Assembly: GCF_002188465.1 (NCBI RefSeq)
Contig: NZ_NINW01000024.1
Location: forward strand, 1 to 64,000
From: Pigmentiphaga sp. NML080357
GTDB lineage: Bacteria; Pseudomonadota; Gammaproteobacteria; Burkholderiales; Burkholderiaceae_B
Length of the DNA: 64,000 nt
Direction: 5' to 3'
Made by a program: the position numbers and the translations under genes. A model generated the notes under the pieces. The model searched no databases and had not been told where the DNA came from. It saw nothing but the letters and a program-made list of their open reading frames with translations. Shown piece after piece: positions 16,992 to 25,386 of this stretch. Each line of letters opens with the position of its first letter. Position 1 is the stretch's first letter.

Positions 16992-17978
16992 TCAGTCCCA
17001 CTGTATGCCCAGCTCCTTCACCAGGCCGCCCCATTTGTCGCTTTCCTTCTTCAGGAAGGCCCCGAATTCGGCGGAGCTGCTGGCCACGATTTCCGCACCT
17101 TCCGAATCGATGCGCTCCTTGACTTCGGGCAGCGCCATGGCCTTTGCGATGGACTGGTGCAACGCGTCCAGCAGGGCCGGGGGCAGGCCAGCCGGCGCCA
17201 CCAGGCCGTGCCAGTTGGAAACCTGCATGGCCGGCACGCCAGCCTCGGCGGTGGTGGGCAAATTGGGTAGCTGGTCGATACGGCGCGGACCCGCCACGGC
17301 CAGGCCGGTAAGGCGACCGGCTTCGATGTGCGAGCGTACCAGCGTGATGTCCGACACCATGACCTGGACCTGGCCGGCCAACAGATCGTTGAGCGCCGGA
17401 CCCGAGCCGCGGTAAGGCACGTGCACCATCTCGACCCCGGCCACGCGCTTGAACAGTTCGCCGGCCAGGTGGGGAATGGTGGCGTTGCCGGCAGACCCGA
17501 AGTTGAGCTTGCCCGGATTGGCCTTGGCGTAGGACACCAGTTCGCCCAGGGTCTTGATGCCGGTGCGGGGATTTACGACGATGATCTCGGGTACGCCGAT
17601 GACCTGCGACACCGGGACCAGGTCCTTGAACGGATCGTAGGGCATCTTGCGCGCGATATGCGGCGCCACGGTCAGCGCGCCGGCCAGCGAATAGCCCAGG
17701 GTGTAGCCGTCGGGCGCCGACCGGGCGACTTCGGACAGCCCGGTCAGGCCGCCCGCGCCCGGGCGATTCTCGACGATCATCGGCTGGCCCAGGATCTTGG
17801 CCAGGCCGTTCCCAAGCAGGCGGCATACCGTGTCCGCGGAGCCGCCCGGCGCCAACGGCACGATGATGCGGATGGGGCGCGAGGGGAACTTGTCGGCCGC
17901 GCGCGCCGGGAACATGGCCGTGGCCAGGGGGAGCGCCATGGCGCCAAGCGTGAGGACGCGTCGTCGTTGATCGATCAC
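16992..17978 (-). CDS. Bug-family periplasmic solute receptor
   Basis: A 328-residue tripartite-tricarboxylate receptor of the Bug type, a family greatly expanded in Bordetella. The GTG start at 17978 is chosen because AAGGAA lies 6 bases upstream and it gives a clean Sec signal (VLTLGAMALPLATAMFPARA before ADKFPSRPI). Family motifs are IIVPLAPGGSADTVCRLL, VENRPGAGGLTG, PHLAGELFK and VPYRGSGPALNDLLAGQVQV. No TctA or TctB membrane genes are near, which is common for Bug genes; the ligand, likely a carboxylate, cannot be told. It stands alone between xthA and the cupin gene. The 232 bases between it and xthA hold only a short direct repeat (GCCCGGCCTCGACCC twice). Confidence 0.93.
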   Translation of the reverse strand: MIDQRRRVLTLGAMALPLATAMFPARAADKFPSRPIRIIVPLAPGGSADTVCRLLGNGLAKILGQPMIVENRPGAGGLTGLSEVARSAPDGYTLGYSLAGALTVAPHIARKMPYDPFKDLVPVSQVIGVPEIIVVNPRTGIKTLGELVSYAKANPGKLNFGSAGNATIPHLAGELFKRVAGVEMVHVPYRGSGPALNDLLAGQVQVMVSDITLVRSHIEAGRLTGLAVAGPRRIDQLPNLPTTAEAGVPAMQVSNWHGLVAPAGLPPALLDALHQSIAKAMALPEVKERIDSEGAEIVASSSAEFGAFLKKESDKWGGLVKELGIQWD

Positions 17979-18337
17979 GTGGGATTCCTTGTCTCGTGTC
18001 CGGCGGGCTTCGGAAGCGCCCGGTGGCCGGTTATCGTTGATCTCGCGCCCGCGCGTGGCGCGGGCACCATGTACGCGCACTGTAGGCAATGCGATGCGCG
18101 CGGGCTATCCGCGCTCGCGTCAAAGCTGATATGCCTGAATTTGCAGGGGGAGGTCCCGCCGTACAAGGGCGCCGGGTCGGCCCGCGATGCCGCCCCGGGA
18201 CGGATTCTTGCTGGCGGGCATCCGGGCGGCGCGGCCATGCGGCCATCGCCGGAGTGGCGTATAAAAGAAGGCAAGCGACGCCGGCCGCTTCCGCGCAGCG
18301 GCAGGACGGGACCATTTCTCCTCTCTTGGGTGCGACC
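17979..18337. other. Intergenic region between Bug and cupin genes
   Basis: These 359 bases separate two divergent genes. A perfect 8-base hairpin GCCCGCGC / GCGCGGGC lies at 18047-18065 without a T-run, so it is not a standard terminator. A TATAAA-like hexamer in ggcgtataaaag near 18259 could be a -10 box for the cupin gene. I see no convincing small gene, tRNA or known operator. Confidence 0.5.
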
Positions 18338-18691
18338 ATGGCTCTCAAACACGCAAGACAATTGGAAGCGATCGATCTGCATGCCAGCGACGAACAGCGA
18401 GGCACGCATGCCAGCAGCAGCCTGCTGCGGACGGATCACCTGCAACTGCTGCAATTGGTACTGCCGGCCGGGGATGAAATGCCGCAACACCACGTGCCGG
18501 GCGAACTGACCATCCAGTGCCTGTCCGGCGAAGCCGTCGTGACCACCCCGCACGGGGCTTGTCCGCTGCGCGTGGGACAGTTGGTGGCGTTGCCGGAGCA
18601 GGAGCCGCACGCCGTCCAGGCCCGGACCGATACGACGCTGCTGGTCACGCTGATCCGCAAGCCCGGCGATGCGGGGCCGGGAGCGCTTTGA
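18338..18691 (+). CDS. Small cupin-domain protein
   Basis: A 117-residue single-domain cupin. The beta-barrel motif is visible as LPAGDEMPQHHVPGELTIQCLSG-like sequence, with the first cupin motif histidines in PQHHVPGE, and a second motif around ALPEQEPHAVQA. Such small cupins bind a metal and may act as enzymes or sensors. No Shine-Dalgarno is obvious before the ATG. The next gene starts 29 bases downstream, so cupin, DUF6306-like protein and FtsH may be co-transcribed. Its substrate is unknown. Confidence 0.75.
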   Translation: MALKHARQLEAIDLHASDEQRGTHASSSLLRTDHLQLLQLVLPAGDEMPQHHVPGELTIQCLSGEAVVTTPHGACPLRVGQLVALPEQEPHAVQARTDTTLLVTLIRKPGDAGPGAL

Positions 18692-18720
18692 TCGAACATC
18701 GGACGGATGCGGGAGGAATC

Positions 18721-19305
18721 ATGCAAACAAGGCCTGAACGGGAATCGCCTTCGGCCGACGGCGATGCGGCGGGCGACAGGGTGGGCGTTGCGCCTGCACA
18801 GGGCTCTGGGCCGCAAGCGCCTCCCGGGCGGGCGTCTCCCGTCTGCTACGCGGAGCAAGCGGATGCCGCCTACATGGGCTACCTGGGACGGGATGAGCTC
18901 GTGGCGGCGCTGGACGAACTGCTCGAGGCCGAGAGAGCCGGCGCTCGCGTGGCGGAGGAAACCGCGGCCCAATTGCAGGACCCGGGCGAGCGAGCGCTGA
19001 TGGAGGCCATCCGGCGGGACGAGGTGAAGTGGTGCGGCATGCTGATCGCCGCCATCCAGTCGTTGGACGCCAAGCCGTCGGCGCGCACCGGTGCCTTCCA
19101 CGCCAAGGCCATGGCGATCGCATCCCTGCCGGAGCGCATGGCGTTTCTCAATCGCGGGCAGGGGTGGGTGGTGAAGAAGCTCCAGGCGCTCGTGCCGCGC
19201 GTGCGCGAGCCGGGCATCCAGGACGAACTGCTCGCGATGCTGTCATCGCATCGCGAGAACATCGAACGCGTGGCCACGCGCCTTGCCGCGCCGGAAGGCG
19301 GGTGA
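18721..19305 (+). CDS. Helical ferritin-like protein, DUF6306-type
   Basis: A 194-residue protein with a disordered N-terminal 40 residues and an all-helical remainder. The central block YMGYLGRDELVAALDELL followed by EAERAGARVAEE and later RRDEVKWCGMLIAAIQ resembles the DUF6306 family, which has a ferritin-like four-helix fold; I recall the family rather than having searched it. Glu and His residues in the helices could bind metal, but the arrangement is not a classic ferritin site. GGAGG 5 bases upstream fixes the start at 18721. It lies between a cupin and an accessory FtsH, which suggests a stress or metal-related role. Confidence 0.6.
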   Translation: MQTRPERESPSADGDAAGDRVGVAPAQGSGPQAPPGRASPVCYAEQADAAYMGYLGRDELVAALDELLEAERAGARVAEETAAQLQDPGERALMEAIRRDEVKWCGMLIAAIQSLDAKPSARTGAFHAKAMAIASLPERMAFLNRGQGWVVKKLQALVPRVREPGIQDELLAMLSSHRENIERVATRLAAPEGG

Positions 19306-19453
19306 GGGCGCCGTCTTCGGCCAGCGCGGCAGCGACGCGAATGTGACGAGCTGTTTCCCCGGCTGGCAAAAAGGACGGGCGGCGCCTGGCGCGCCACGGC
19401 CCGGGAGTATGCTTGGGTTCTGCAAACACCACAGGTTCGAAGCGGGAGATTCC

Positions 19454-21487
19454 ATGAAATGGCCGAGCCAGCAGGAGCAGAAGAAAGCCAACCTTCCAGG
19501 CGGCGGGCGTCCGGGGCAGGGCGGCCGTCCAGGCAGCAGCCCGGCCATGCCGCCGCGCAGGGTGTGGCTCATTTTTCTCATCGTGCTGCTGGTCAACTAT
19601 TTCGTGGCCCGGATTCTTTCCACGGGGGCGGACGAGCCGGTCACCATTCCCTATACGGTTCTCAAGGAAGAGGTCGCCAAAGGCAACGTCACCGCCATCT
19701 ACAGCCAGGGTGAGCGCATAGAGGGGCGTTTCGTGCAGGCCGTGACCTGGCCACGCGCCACCACGGAGGCACCGGCCCGCGCGGGCTCCCAGGCACCGCA
19801 GCAGCGCACCTCGACCACTTTCGAGAGCACGCTGCCGGTGTTCGTCGATCCGGGCTTCGAGAAATTCCTGATCGACCACAAGGTGGAGATCAGCGCACAA
19901 CCTATCCAGACCAGCAGCTGGCTGACCACCCTCATCTTCGGATTCGGGCCTGCCATCTTCATCATCGCCTTCTACGTCTGGCTGTATCGCCGCGCCGCGC
20001 GCCAGGGCGGCATGGGCGCGAGCATGTTCGGCCTGGGCAAGAGCAAGGCCCGGCGCTACGACCTGGAAGGCGGCGAGCGGGTCACCTTCAACGACGTGGC
20101 CGGCATCGACGAGGCCGAGAGCGAACTGGTCGAGGTGGTGGATTTCCTGAAGAACCCCGCCAAGTACACGCGGCTGGGCGGGTCGGCGCCCAAGGGCGTG
20201 CTGCTGGTCGGGGCGCCGGGGACCGGCAAGACGCTGCTGGCGAAGGCCGTCGCCGGCGAGGCCGGCGTGCCGTTCTTCTCCATGAGCGCCGCCGAGTTCG
20301 TAGAGATGATCGTGGGCGTGGGCGCGGCCCGGGTGAGGGACCTTTTCAAGCAGGCGCGCGAACAGGCGCCGTCCATCATCTTCATCGACGAGATCGATTC
20401 CATCGGCCGGGCCCGGGGGCAGGTCGCCCTGGGCGGATCGAGCGAACAGGAACAGACCCTGAACCAGATCCTGACCGAGATGGACGGATTTTCGGGCCGG
20501 GAGGGCGTCATCGTCCTGGCCGCGACCAACCAGCCCGACGTGCTGGACAAGGCCTTGCTGCGACCCGGACGCTTCGACCGCCGGGTGGTGGTCAACCTGC
20601 CCGACAAGAACGGCCGCGAGGCCATCCTGAAGGTCCATACGCGCAAGACGCCGCTGGCCGGGGACGTGGACCTGGCGGAGCTGGCCTCGACCACGCCGGG
20701 CCTGTCGGGCGCGGACCTGAAGAACCTGGTGAACGAGGCGGCCTTGCTGGCGGCGCGGCGCGACCAGAACGAGGTGCACCAGAAGGACTTCAACGACGCG
20801 CTGGAGAAGATCGTGCTGGGGCCCGAGCGGCCTCTCATCCTCAGCCACGCGGATCGCGAACGCATCGCCTACCACGAGGGCGGGCACGCCATCCTGGGGC
20901 TGCTGGTGCCGGGGGCGGACCCCGTGCACCGGGTCACCATCGTGCCGCGCGGGCAGGCGCTGGGCGTGACCTACCAGCGGCCGCAGACCGACCGCTACAA
21001 CTATCCCGAGGCCTATCTGCTGGCGCGCATCGTCGGCATGCTGGGCGGCAGGGCGGCCGAGGAGGTCGTCTACGGCACGCGCACCACCGGGGCGGAAAGC
21101 GACATCGAGCAGGCCACCAACCTGGCGCGCAACATGGTGATGCGCTGGGGCATGAGCGACAAGCTAGGCATGGTGCAGCTCGCGCCGCGGCAGAATCCCT
21201 ACCTGGGCGGAGGCGCCGGGGCCAGCCTGCCGTACAGCGAGGAAACCGCCCGGGCGGTTGACGTGGAAGTGCAGAAGATCATCCACGGCTGCCACGACCG
21301 CGCGCTCAGCCTGCTGCGCGAGCACCGGGCGCAGCTCGATGCGCTGGTGCGGGCGCTGCTGGAGAAGGAAACGCTGGACGAGAAAGAGATCCTGGCGGCA
21401 ACAGGACTGCCGCCGGCTCCCAGGCTGAACGAATTGCCGGCGGGGGCGCCGCGGAGCGGCGAGGAAGAGCTTCCGCCGCCGCTTTGA
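19454..21487 (+). CDS. Accessory FtsH-type ATP-dependent zinc metalloprotease
   Basis: A 677-residue membrane-anchored AAA+ protease. Two transmembrane segments (about residues 35-53 and 155-180) flank a periplasmic domain. The AAA+ module has Walker A GAPGTGKT (about 253-260), Walker [10 protein letters not shown] and the second region of homology [20 protein letters not shown]. The protease motif is HEGGH (His474) instead of the usual HEAGH, still with both zinc histidines and the glutamate. An Asp ligand lies in the [12 protein letters not shown] region. The essential ftsH normally sits with rlmE (ftsJ), so this is an extra copy, like the stress FtsH2 enzymes. The N-terminus carries a Gly/Pro-rich tail. 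A short hairpin (21473-21495) covers its stop. Confidence 0.92.
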   Translation: MKWPSQQEQKKANLPGGGRPGQGGRPGSSPAMPPRRVWLIFLIVLLVNYFVARILSTGADEPVTIPYTVLKEEVAKGNVTAIYSQGERIEGRFVQAVTWPRATTEAPARAGSQAPQQRTSTTFESTLPVFVDPGFEKFLIDHKVEISAQPIQTSSWLTTLIFGFGPAIFIIAFYVWLYRRAARQGGMGASMFGLGKSKARRYDLEGGERVTFNDVAGIDEAESELVEVVDFLKNPAKYTRLGGSAPKGVLLVGAPGTGKTLLAKAVAGEAGVPFFSMSAAEFVEMIVGVGAARVRDLFKQAREQAPSIIFIDEIDSIGRARGQVALGGSSEQEQTLNQILTEMDGFSGREGVIVLAATNQPDVLDKALLRPGRFDRRVVVNLPDKNGREAILKVHTRKTPLAGDVDLAELASTTPGLSGADLKNLVNEAALLAARRDQNEVHQKDFNDALEKIVLGPERPLILSHADRERIAYHEGGHAILGLLVPGADPVHRVTIVPRGQALGVTYQRPQTDRYNYPEAYLLARIVGMLGGRAAEEVVYGTRTTGAESDIEQATNLARNMVMRWGMSDKLGMVQLAPRQNPYLGGGAGASLPYSEETARAVDVEVQKIIHGCHDRALSLLREHRAQLDALVRALLEKETLDEKEILAATGLPPAPRLNELPAGAPRSGEEELPPPL

Positions 21488-21495
21488 GGCGGCGG
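21473..21495. terminator. Hairpin over the end of the FtsH gene
   Basis: CCGCCGCC (21473-21480) pairs perfectly with GGCGGCGG (21488-21495) around a 7-base loop that contains the stop codon. It lies between two convergent genes but lacks a T-run on either side, so its action as a terminator is only a possibility. Confidence 0.35.
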
Positions 21496-21506
21496 GCGCT
21501 CGCGCA

Positions 21507-22475
21507 TCATTCCTTCTCGATGCCCGCCTTGGCGATGATCTGCGCCCATTTCCGCGATTCGGCGGCCTGGAAGCGGCGCAGTTCGTCGGGCGTGCTGGTC
21601 ACCCGCTCGGTGCCCGTCGGGCCGTAGAATTTTGCTGCGGTGGGCGTACTGGCGGCGGTCGTCAGGAGCTGGTTGAGGCGGGTCACGATGGGGTCGGGCG
21701 TGCCGGCCGGCACGTAGGCCGCGAACCAGTAGGTCGATTCATAATTGGGCACGCCCGACTCCGCGATGGTCGGCACGTCCGGCGCAAGCGGGCTGCGGGT
21801 GGCGGTCGTCACGCCCAGGGCCTTCAGGTTGCCGCTCTTGACCTGCGGCAGCCCCGTCGTCATGTCCGTCCACATGACCTGGATCTGCCCGCCGAGCAGA
21901 TCCGTGACGCCCATCGGATTGCTCCGATAGGGCACGGGAACGATCTCCGTTTCGGTCATCTGTTTGAAGAGTTCGCCCGCCACCCGGCTGGACGAGCTGC
22001 CGAACCCGAAGGAAAGCTTGCCGGGCTGCGACTTGGCCAAGGCGATGAATTCCTTTACGTCGCGGACGGGGAGACTGGGCGGCACCACCATGATCTGGCC
22101 GCCTTTGCCGAGCAGCGTCACCGGCTCGAAGTCCTTGACCGGGTCGTAGGGCAGTTTCTTGAACAGGTGCTCGTTGGCGGCATGCGTCGTGTTGGTCGTG
22201 ATCAACACCGTATAGCCGTCGTTCTTGGCGCGGGCAACGGCCTGCGCGCCGATGAACGAGTTGGCGCCGGGCTTGTTCTCGACCACCACCGGCTGCCCCG
22301 TGGCCTCGGATACGGCTTGCCCGATCGCCCGCGCGATCTGGTCGGTGGCGCTGGCGGCGGCGAACGGGACGACGAAGGTGATCGGCCTGTCGGGAAAGGC
22401 CTGGGCGCTGCCGGCGGATGTGCCCAGCAGCGCGAGGGTAAGCACGGCGAGGCGCCGGCGGCGGTATGTGTTCAT
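21507..22475 (-). CDS. Bug-family periplasmic solute receptor
   Basis: A 322-residue Bug protein with a Sec signal (RRRRLAVLTLALLGTSAGSAQA, cleavage before FPDRPITF). Motifs are FVVPFAAASATDQIARAIG, VVENKPGANSFIGAQ and PYRSNPMGVTDLLGGQIQV. It is the last gene of a minus-strand run with AtuA and the small AtuA-like protein: the upstream gene overlaps its start region by 4 bases, so it probably binds the substrate of that pathway. The PFAAASATD loop replaces the usual glycine-rich ligand loop, which hints at a changed ligand. Confidence 0.93.
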   Translation of the reverse strand: MNTYRRRRLAVLTLALLGTSAGSAQAFPDRPITFVVPFAAASATDQIARAIGQAVSEATGQPVVVENKPGANSFIGAQAVARAKNDGYTVLITTNTTHAANEHLFKKLPYDPVKDFEPVTLLGKGGQIMVVPPSLPVRDVKEFIALAKSQPGKLSFGFGSSSSRVAGELFKQMTETEIVPVPYRSNPMGVTDLLGGQIQVMWTDMTTGLPQVKSGNLKALGVTTATRSPLAPDVPTIAESGVPNYESTYWFAAYVPAGTPDPIVTRLNQLLTTAASTPTAAKFYGPTGTERVTSTPDELRRFQAAESRKWAQIIAKAGIEKE

Positions 22476-22810
22476 GGTGTCTCCTTATCGTCGATAGAAA
22501 TGGGAAGCGTCAGTAGCAGGCTGGAGAGCGTCTTCCCGTGCGTGTCGAGGTTCAGCGAGTCGTTGACGCCGCCGTCGAGCACATCGTCCAGCACGAAATT
22601 CATCGCCGCGAGGCGCGGCAGCAGGTACCGCCTGACCGCCGTCGGCGCGCGCGAGGCAAAGAGCCCGGCCACGCGCGCCTCGGTGACCTGGTCGACCAGC
22701 AGGGGCCAGTGCGCCGGGTCGTAGGCGACGACGCTGATGGACGCGCGGTCGCCCTTGTCCCCCGTGCGCGCATGGGCCAATTGATGAAGCGGAACGGTCC
22801 TGGCGCTCAT
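22472..22810 (-). CDS. Small AtuA-like (ferredoxin-fold) protein
   Basis: A 112-residue protein beginning MSARTVPLHQLAHARTGDKG, the signature of the small domain that accompanies AtuA (DUF1446) proteins, either fused at their C-terminus or as a separate partner. The segment ARTGDKGDRASISVVAYDP is the best conserved part. Its ATG at 22810 overlaps the AtuA stop (ATGA) and its own end overlaps the Bug start. It probably forms a complex with the AtuA protein. The biochemical role of the family is unproven. Confidence 0.82.
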   Translation of the reverse strand: MSARTVPLHQLAHARTGDKGDRASISVVAYDPAHWPLLVDQVTEARVAGLFASRAPTAVRRYLLPRLAAMNFVLDDVLDGGVNDSLNLDTHGKTLSSLLLTLPISIDDKETP

Positions 22811-24192
22811 GCCGCGAACTCCCAGGCCGGAGCCAGCCATTCCCGTGGCACCAGGCACGAGCCGCTGGCCAGGCGCGGGGTGACGGCAGTGCGCACCCCG
22901 CCGCCGCCGGCGGGGCCGCAGGTGTACAGGGCCAGTACCTCGCGCGTGACTTGCTCCGCTTCCGTCCGCGAAGCCGCCGCCGCCGCGATGCGCAGGCGCA
23001 GATCCTCCGCGCGCGAGGCGGGCACCTCGATCGCGGCCGCCCACCGGCCCTGGTCGTCGCCGAACACGCTGGTAATCCCGATGAAGTCGGCGCGGATCTT
23101 CAGGTGACCCAGCCCAAGCACACGCAACCGCTCGCGTACCACCTCGGCGGCGAGGGCCGCCCGCGCCGCGGCGTTCGGACCGGCATAGGAAATCTCGCCT
23201 TCGGCCAGCCATGGTCCCTCGTAGCAAAGCGTGGCCTTGATGGTGGCCGGCCGGGGATGCCCGCGCACGTTTGTGATCTCGACCCGATCCGGTCCGGTCT
23301 GGCGCACCTGTGCCTCGTTGATGTCCGCCACCACGTCCGGCGTCAGGTAGGCGCCCGGATCATGGATTTCGTAGAGCAATTGCTCGATGACGGTACGGCG
23401 GTCGACGCAGCCGCCCGTCCGGGCGGCCTTGGTGACGACGAAGCGGCCGTCTTCGTGCATCTCGATGATGGGGAAGCCGAGGTGCGCGAGATCGGGGACA
23501 TCCTTGAACCCCGGGTCGGCGAAGTATCCGCCGCACACCTGGGCCCCGCATTCGAGGATATGCCCGGCCATGGTTCCGGCGGCAAGGCGGTCCCAGTCGT
23601 CTTCCGGCCAGCCGAAGTGCGCCAGCATGGGTCCGAGGGCCAGTGCGGGGTCTGCTACCCGTCCCGTGACGACGACTTGCGCGCCCGCGCGCAGCGCCGC
23701 GGCGATCTCGCGCGCTCCCAGGTAGGCGTTTGCGCTGACCAGCGGCCGTTCGATGGCGGATTGGGCAAGCAGCGTGGACATGCGTTCGGGGGAGAGCGCC
23801 GTCAGGAGATCGTCCCCCGTGACGACCGCGATGCGCAGGGAGGGCAGGCCGAGCGAGGCCGCCAGTTGCTGGAGCCGCCTGGCCGCGCCATGGGGATGGG
23901 CGGCGCCGAAGTTGCCGACGATCGGAATCCCGCCGCGCACGCAGTCGGCGAGGATCGGCGCGACGAAGCGCTCCAGCGACGGTTCCCAGCCCGCCTCGGG
24001 GTTTTGCTTGCGCTGCAATTGCGCCAGCGCCAGGGTCCGTTCCGCCAGGGTCTCGAAGATCAAGGCCCGCGGGCCGTCGTGTGCCAGTAGCGTACGGACC
24101 ACCGGGACCGCCGCGTCCCAGCGGTCTCCCGAGAAGCCCGCGCCCGAGCCGATACGCAGAATCGGCGCAGAAGGCTGAGGAGAAGAATGCAT
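22807..24192 (-). CDS. AtuA-family (DUF1446) acyclic terpene utilisation-like protein
   Basis: A 461-residue protein of the AtuA family, first described in acyclic terpene (citronellol/geraniol) degradation in Pseudomonas, but widespread in other catabolic clusters. Visible are ILRIGSGAGFSGDRWDAAVP at the N-terminus, VGNFGAAHPHGAARRLQQLA, TGRVADPALALGPMLAHFGW and GHILECGAQVCGGYFADPG. The start is uncertain: ATG 24192, with GTG at 24198 and TTG at 24201 in frame and no clear ribosome site. Without the other atu genes nearby, terpene use is not implied; a carboxylate pathway with the Bug receptor is more likely. Confidence 0.87.
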   Translation of the reverse strand: MHSSPQPSAPILRIGSGAGFSGDRWDAAVPVVRTLLAHDGPRALIFETLAERTLALAQLQRKQNPEAGWEPSLERFVAPILADCVRGGIPIVGNFGAAHPHGAARRLQQLAASLGLPSLRIAVVTGDDLLTALSPERMSTLLAQSAIERPLVSANAYLGAREIAAALRAGAQVVVTGRVADPALALGPMLAHFGWPEDDWDRLAAGTMAGHILECGAQVCGGYFADPGFKDVPDLAHLGFPIIEMHEDGRFVVTKAARTGGCVDRRTVIEQLLYEIHDPGAYLTPDVVADINEAQVRQTGPDRVEITNVRGHPRPATIKATLCYEGPWLAEGEISYAGPNAAARAALAAEVVRERLRVLGLGHLKIRADFIGITSVFGDDQGRWAAAIEVPASRAEDLRLRIAAAAASRTEAEQVTREVLALYTCGPAGGGGVRTAVTPRLASGSCLVPREWLAPAWEFAA

Positions 24193-24319
24193 GCGCACCA
24201 AATCGTTGTCGTGGAGATCAAAGGCCGGACCCGGATTCCGGCCTGTAGAGGCGACACGATATTGAGTGTGGAGTTTCCCGGGAAATAGATTGTTTGGGAT
24301 GACTGATTGAAAAAACAGA
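24193..24319. promoter_or_regulatory. Control region before the AtuA operon with a 12-base palindrome
   Basis: This AT-rich gap lies between the LysR gene and AtuA on the minus strand. It contains the perfect palindrome TTTCCCGGGAAA at 24274-24285. It is a candidate operator for the adjacent LysR protein or for promoter control of atuA. I did not find a confident -35/-10 pair. Confidence 0.4.
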
Positions 24320-25279
24320 TTAATTCGCTCTGTCGCCCGGGGTTAACGCCGATCTGCGCCGGGTCCGGCGCCCGTCTCCCACCGGCGGCCGCCGGTGCAG
24401 CATGAAATCGAGCAGGGCTTGTGCGCCGATGGACATGCTGCGGTCGCGGCGCCGGATGACGAACACCTCGCGCACCAGCCCTGGCGTTTCGATCAACTGG
24501 GCGGACAGGTCCGGGCTGTCGAAATGGAACAGCGTCAACGCGGGCACCACGGTGATGCCCAGGCCTGCCCGCACCATGCCCGCGACGGTGCTCAATTGGT
24601 CCAGTTCCATGATGCCGTTCATCGTTGCCGGATGGATCGCCGCCTCGATGTGCTGGCGGACGCTGCTGTCCTGCGCGAGATGGATGAAGGGCTCGCCGCT
24701 CAAGGCCGCAAGGGTGAGCCGCCGGCGGCGAGACAACGGGTGGTCCTTGCGGCAGACCAGGTAGAAACCGTCCTGGCAGAACGGTTCGGCCTGTAGCTCC
24801 GGTCCTACCGAACGCATCGAGGCCAATGCGAAATCGGCGCGCCCGCTGCGGACGAACTCGACACAGCTTTCGGACAGGACATCGGCGACGTCGACCTGGA
24901 TGCCGGGATAGGCCCGGCGGAACTCCGCGAGCACTCCCGGCATCCAGCCGGCGGCCAGCGAGGGGAGGGCGGCCACGCTGGCCCGGCCGCGCCTGCCTGC
25001 CGCGTGTTCCCCCAGATCCTCCAGGGCATCGCGCAGGCTGACCAGTACCCGCGTCGCTCCCCCCAGGAACAACCGGCCCTCGGGCGTCAGTTCCACGCGG
25101 CGGGTGTCGCGGTCGAACAGTCTCACGCCGAGCGCGTCTTCCAGCGTTCGTATCAGGCTGCTGAAGGCCGACTGCGATAGATGGCACTGCTGCGCGGCCC
25201 GGGTGAAGTTCTTGTGCTCGGCAAGAGCGATGAATGCACGGACCTGGCGAGTCGAGAGATTCTGGTCGGTTATCTGCAT
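24320..25279 (-). CDS. LysR-family transcriptional regulator
   Basis: A 319-residue LysR protein. The N-terminus has VRAFIALAEHKNFTRAAQQC and then LSQSAFSSLIRTLEDALGVRLFDRD, the helix-turn-helix and its wing helix. The effector domain follows, and a basic tail ends the protein. It lies upstream of AtuA on the same strand and is divergent from the DUF6351-like lipoprotein gene, so it may control both directions. Its inducer is unknown. Confidence 0.9.
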   Translation of the reverse strand: MQITDQNLSTRQVRAFIALAEHKNFTRAAQQCHLSQSAFSSLIRTLEDALGVRLFDRDTRRVELTPEGRLFLGGATRVLVSLRDALEDLGEHAAGRRGRASVAALPSLAAGWMPGVLAEFRRAYPGIQVDVADVLSESCVEFVRSGRADFALASMRSVGPELQAEPFCQDGFYLVCRKDHPLSRRRRLTLAALSGEPFIHLAQDSSVRQHIEAAIHPATMNGIMELDQLSTVAGMVRAGLGITVVPALTLFHFDSPDLSAQLIETPGLVREVFVIRRRDRSMSIGAQALLDFMLHRRPPVGDGRRTRRRSALTPGDRAN

Positions 25280-25386
25280 TCTCGATCACTCCATCAAAAA
25301 AAAGCGATGCCCTCGATGATTGACGAATCTTACTATCCGGCCCTGACGGGTGACATGAAAATGCTTAGATGAGGAGAGACAAGCCC

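Noticed and set aside
18047-18065. A perfect 8-base hairpin as a terminator or small RNA
   Set aside because: It has no T-run and lies upstream, not downstream, of the nearest genes, so no role can be supported.
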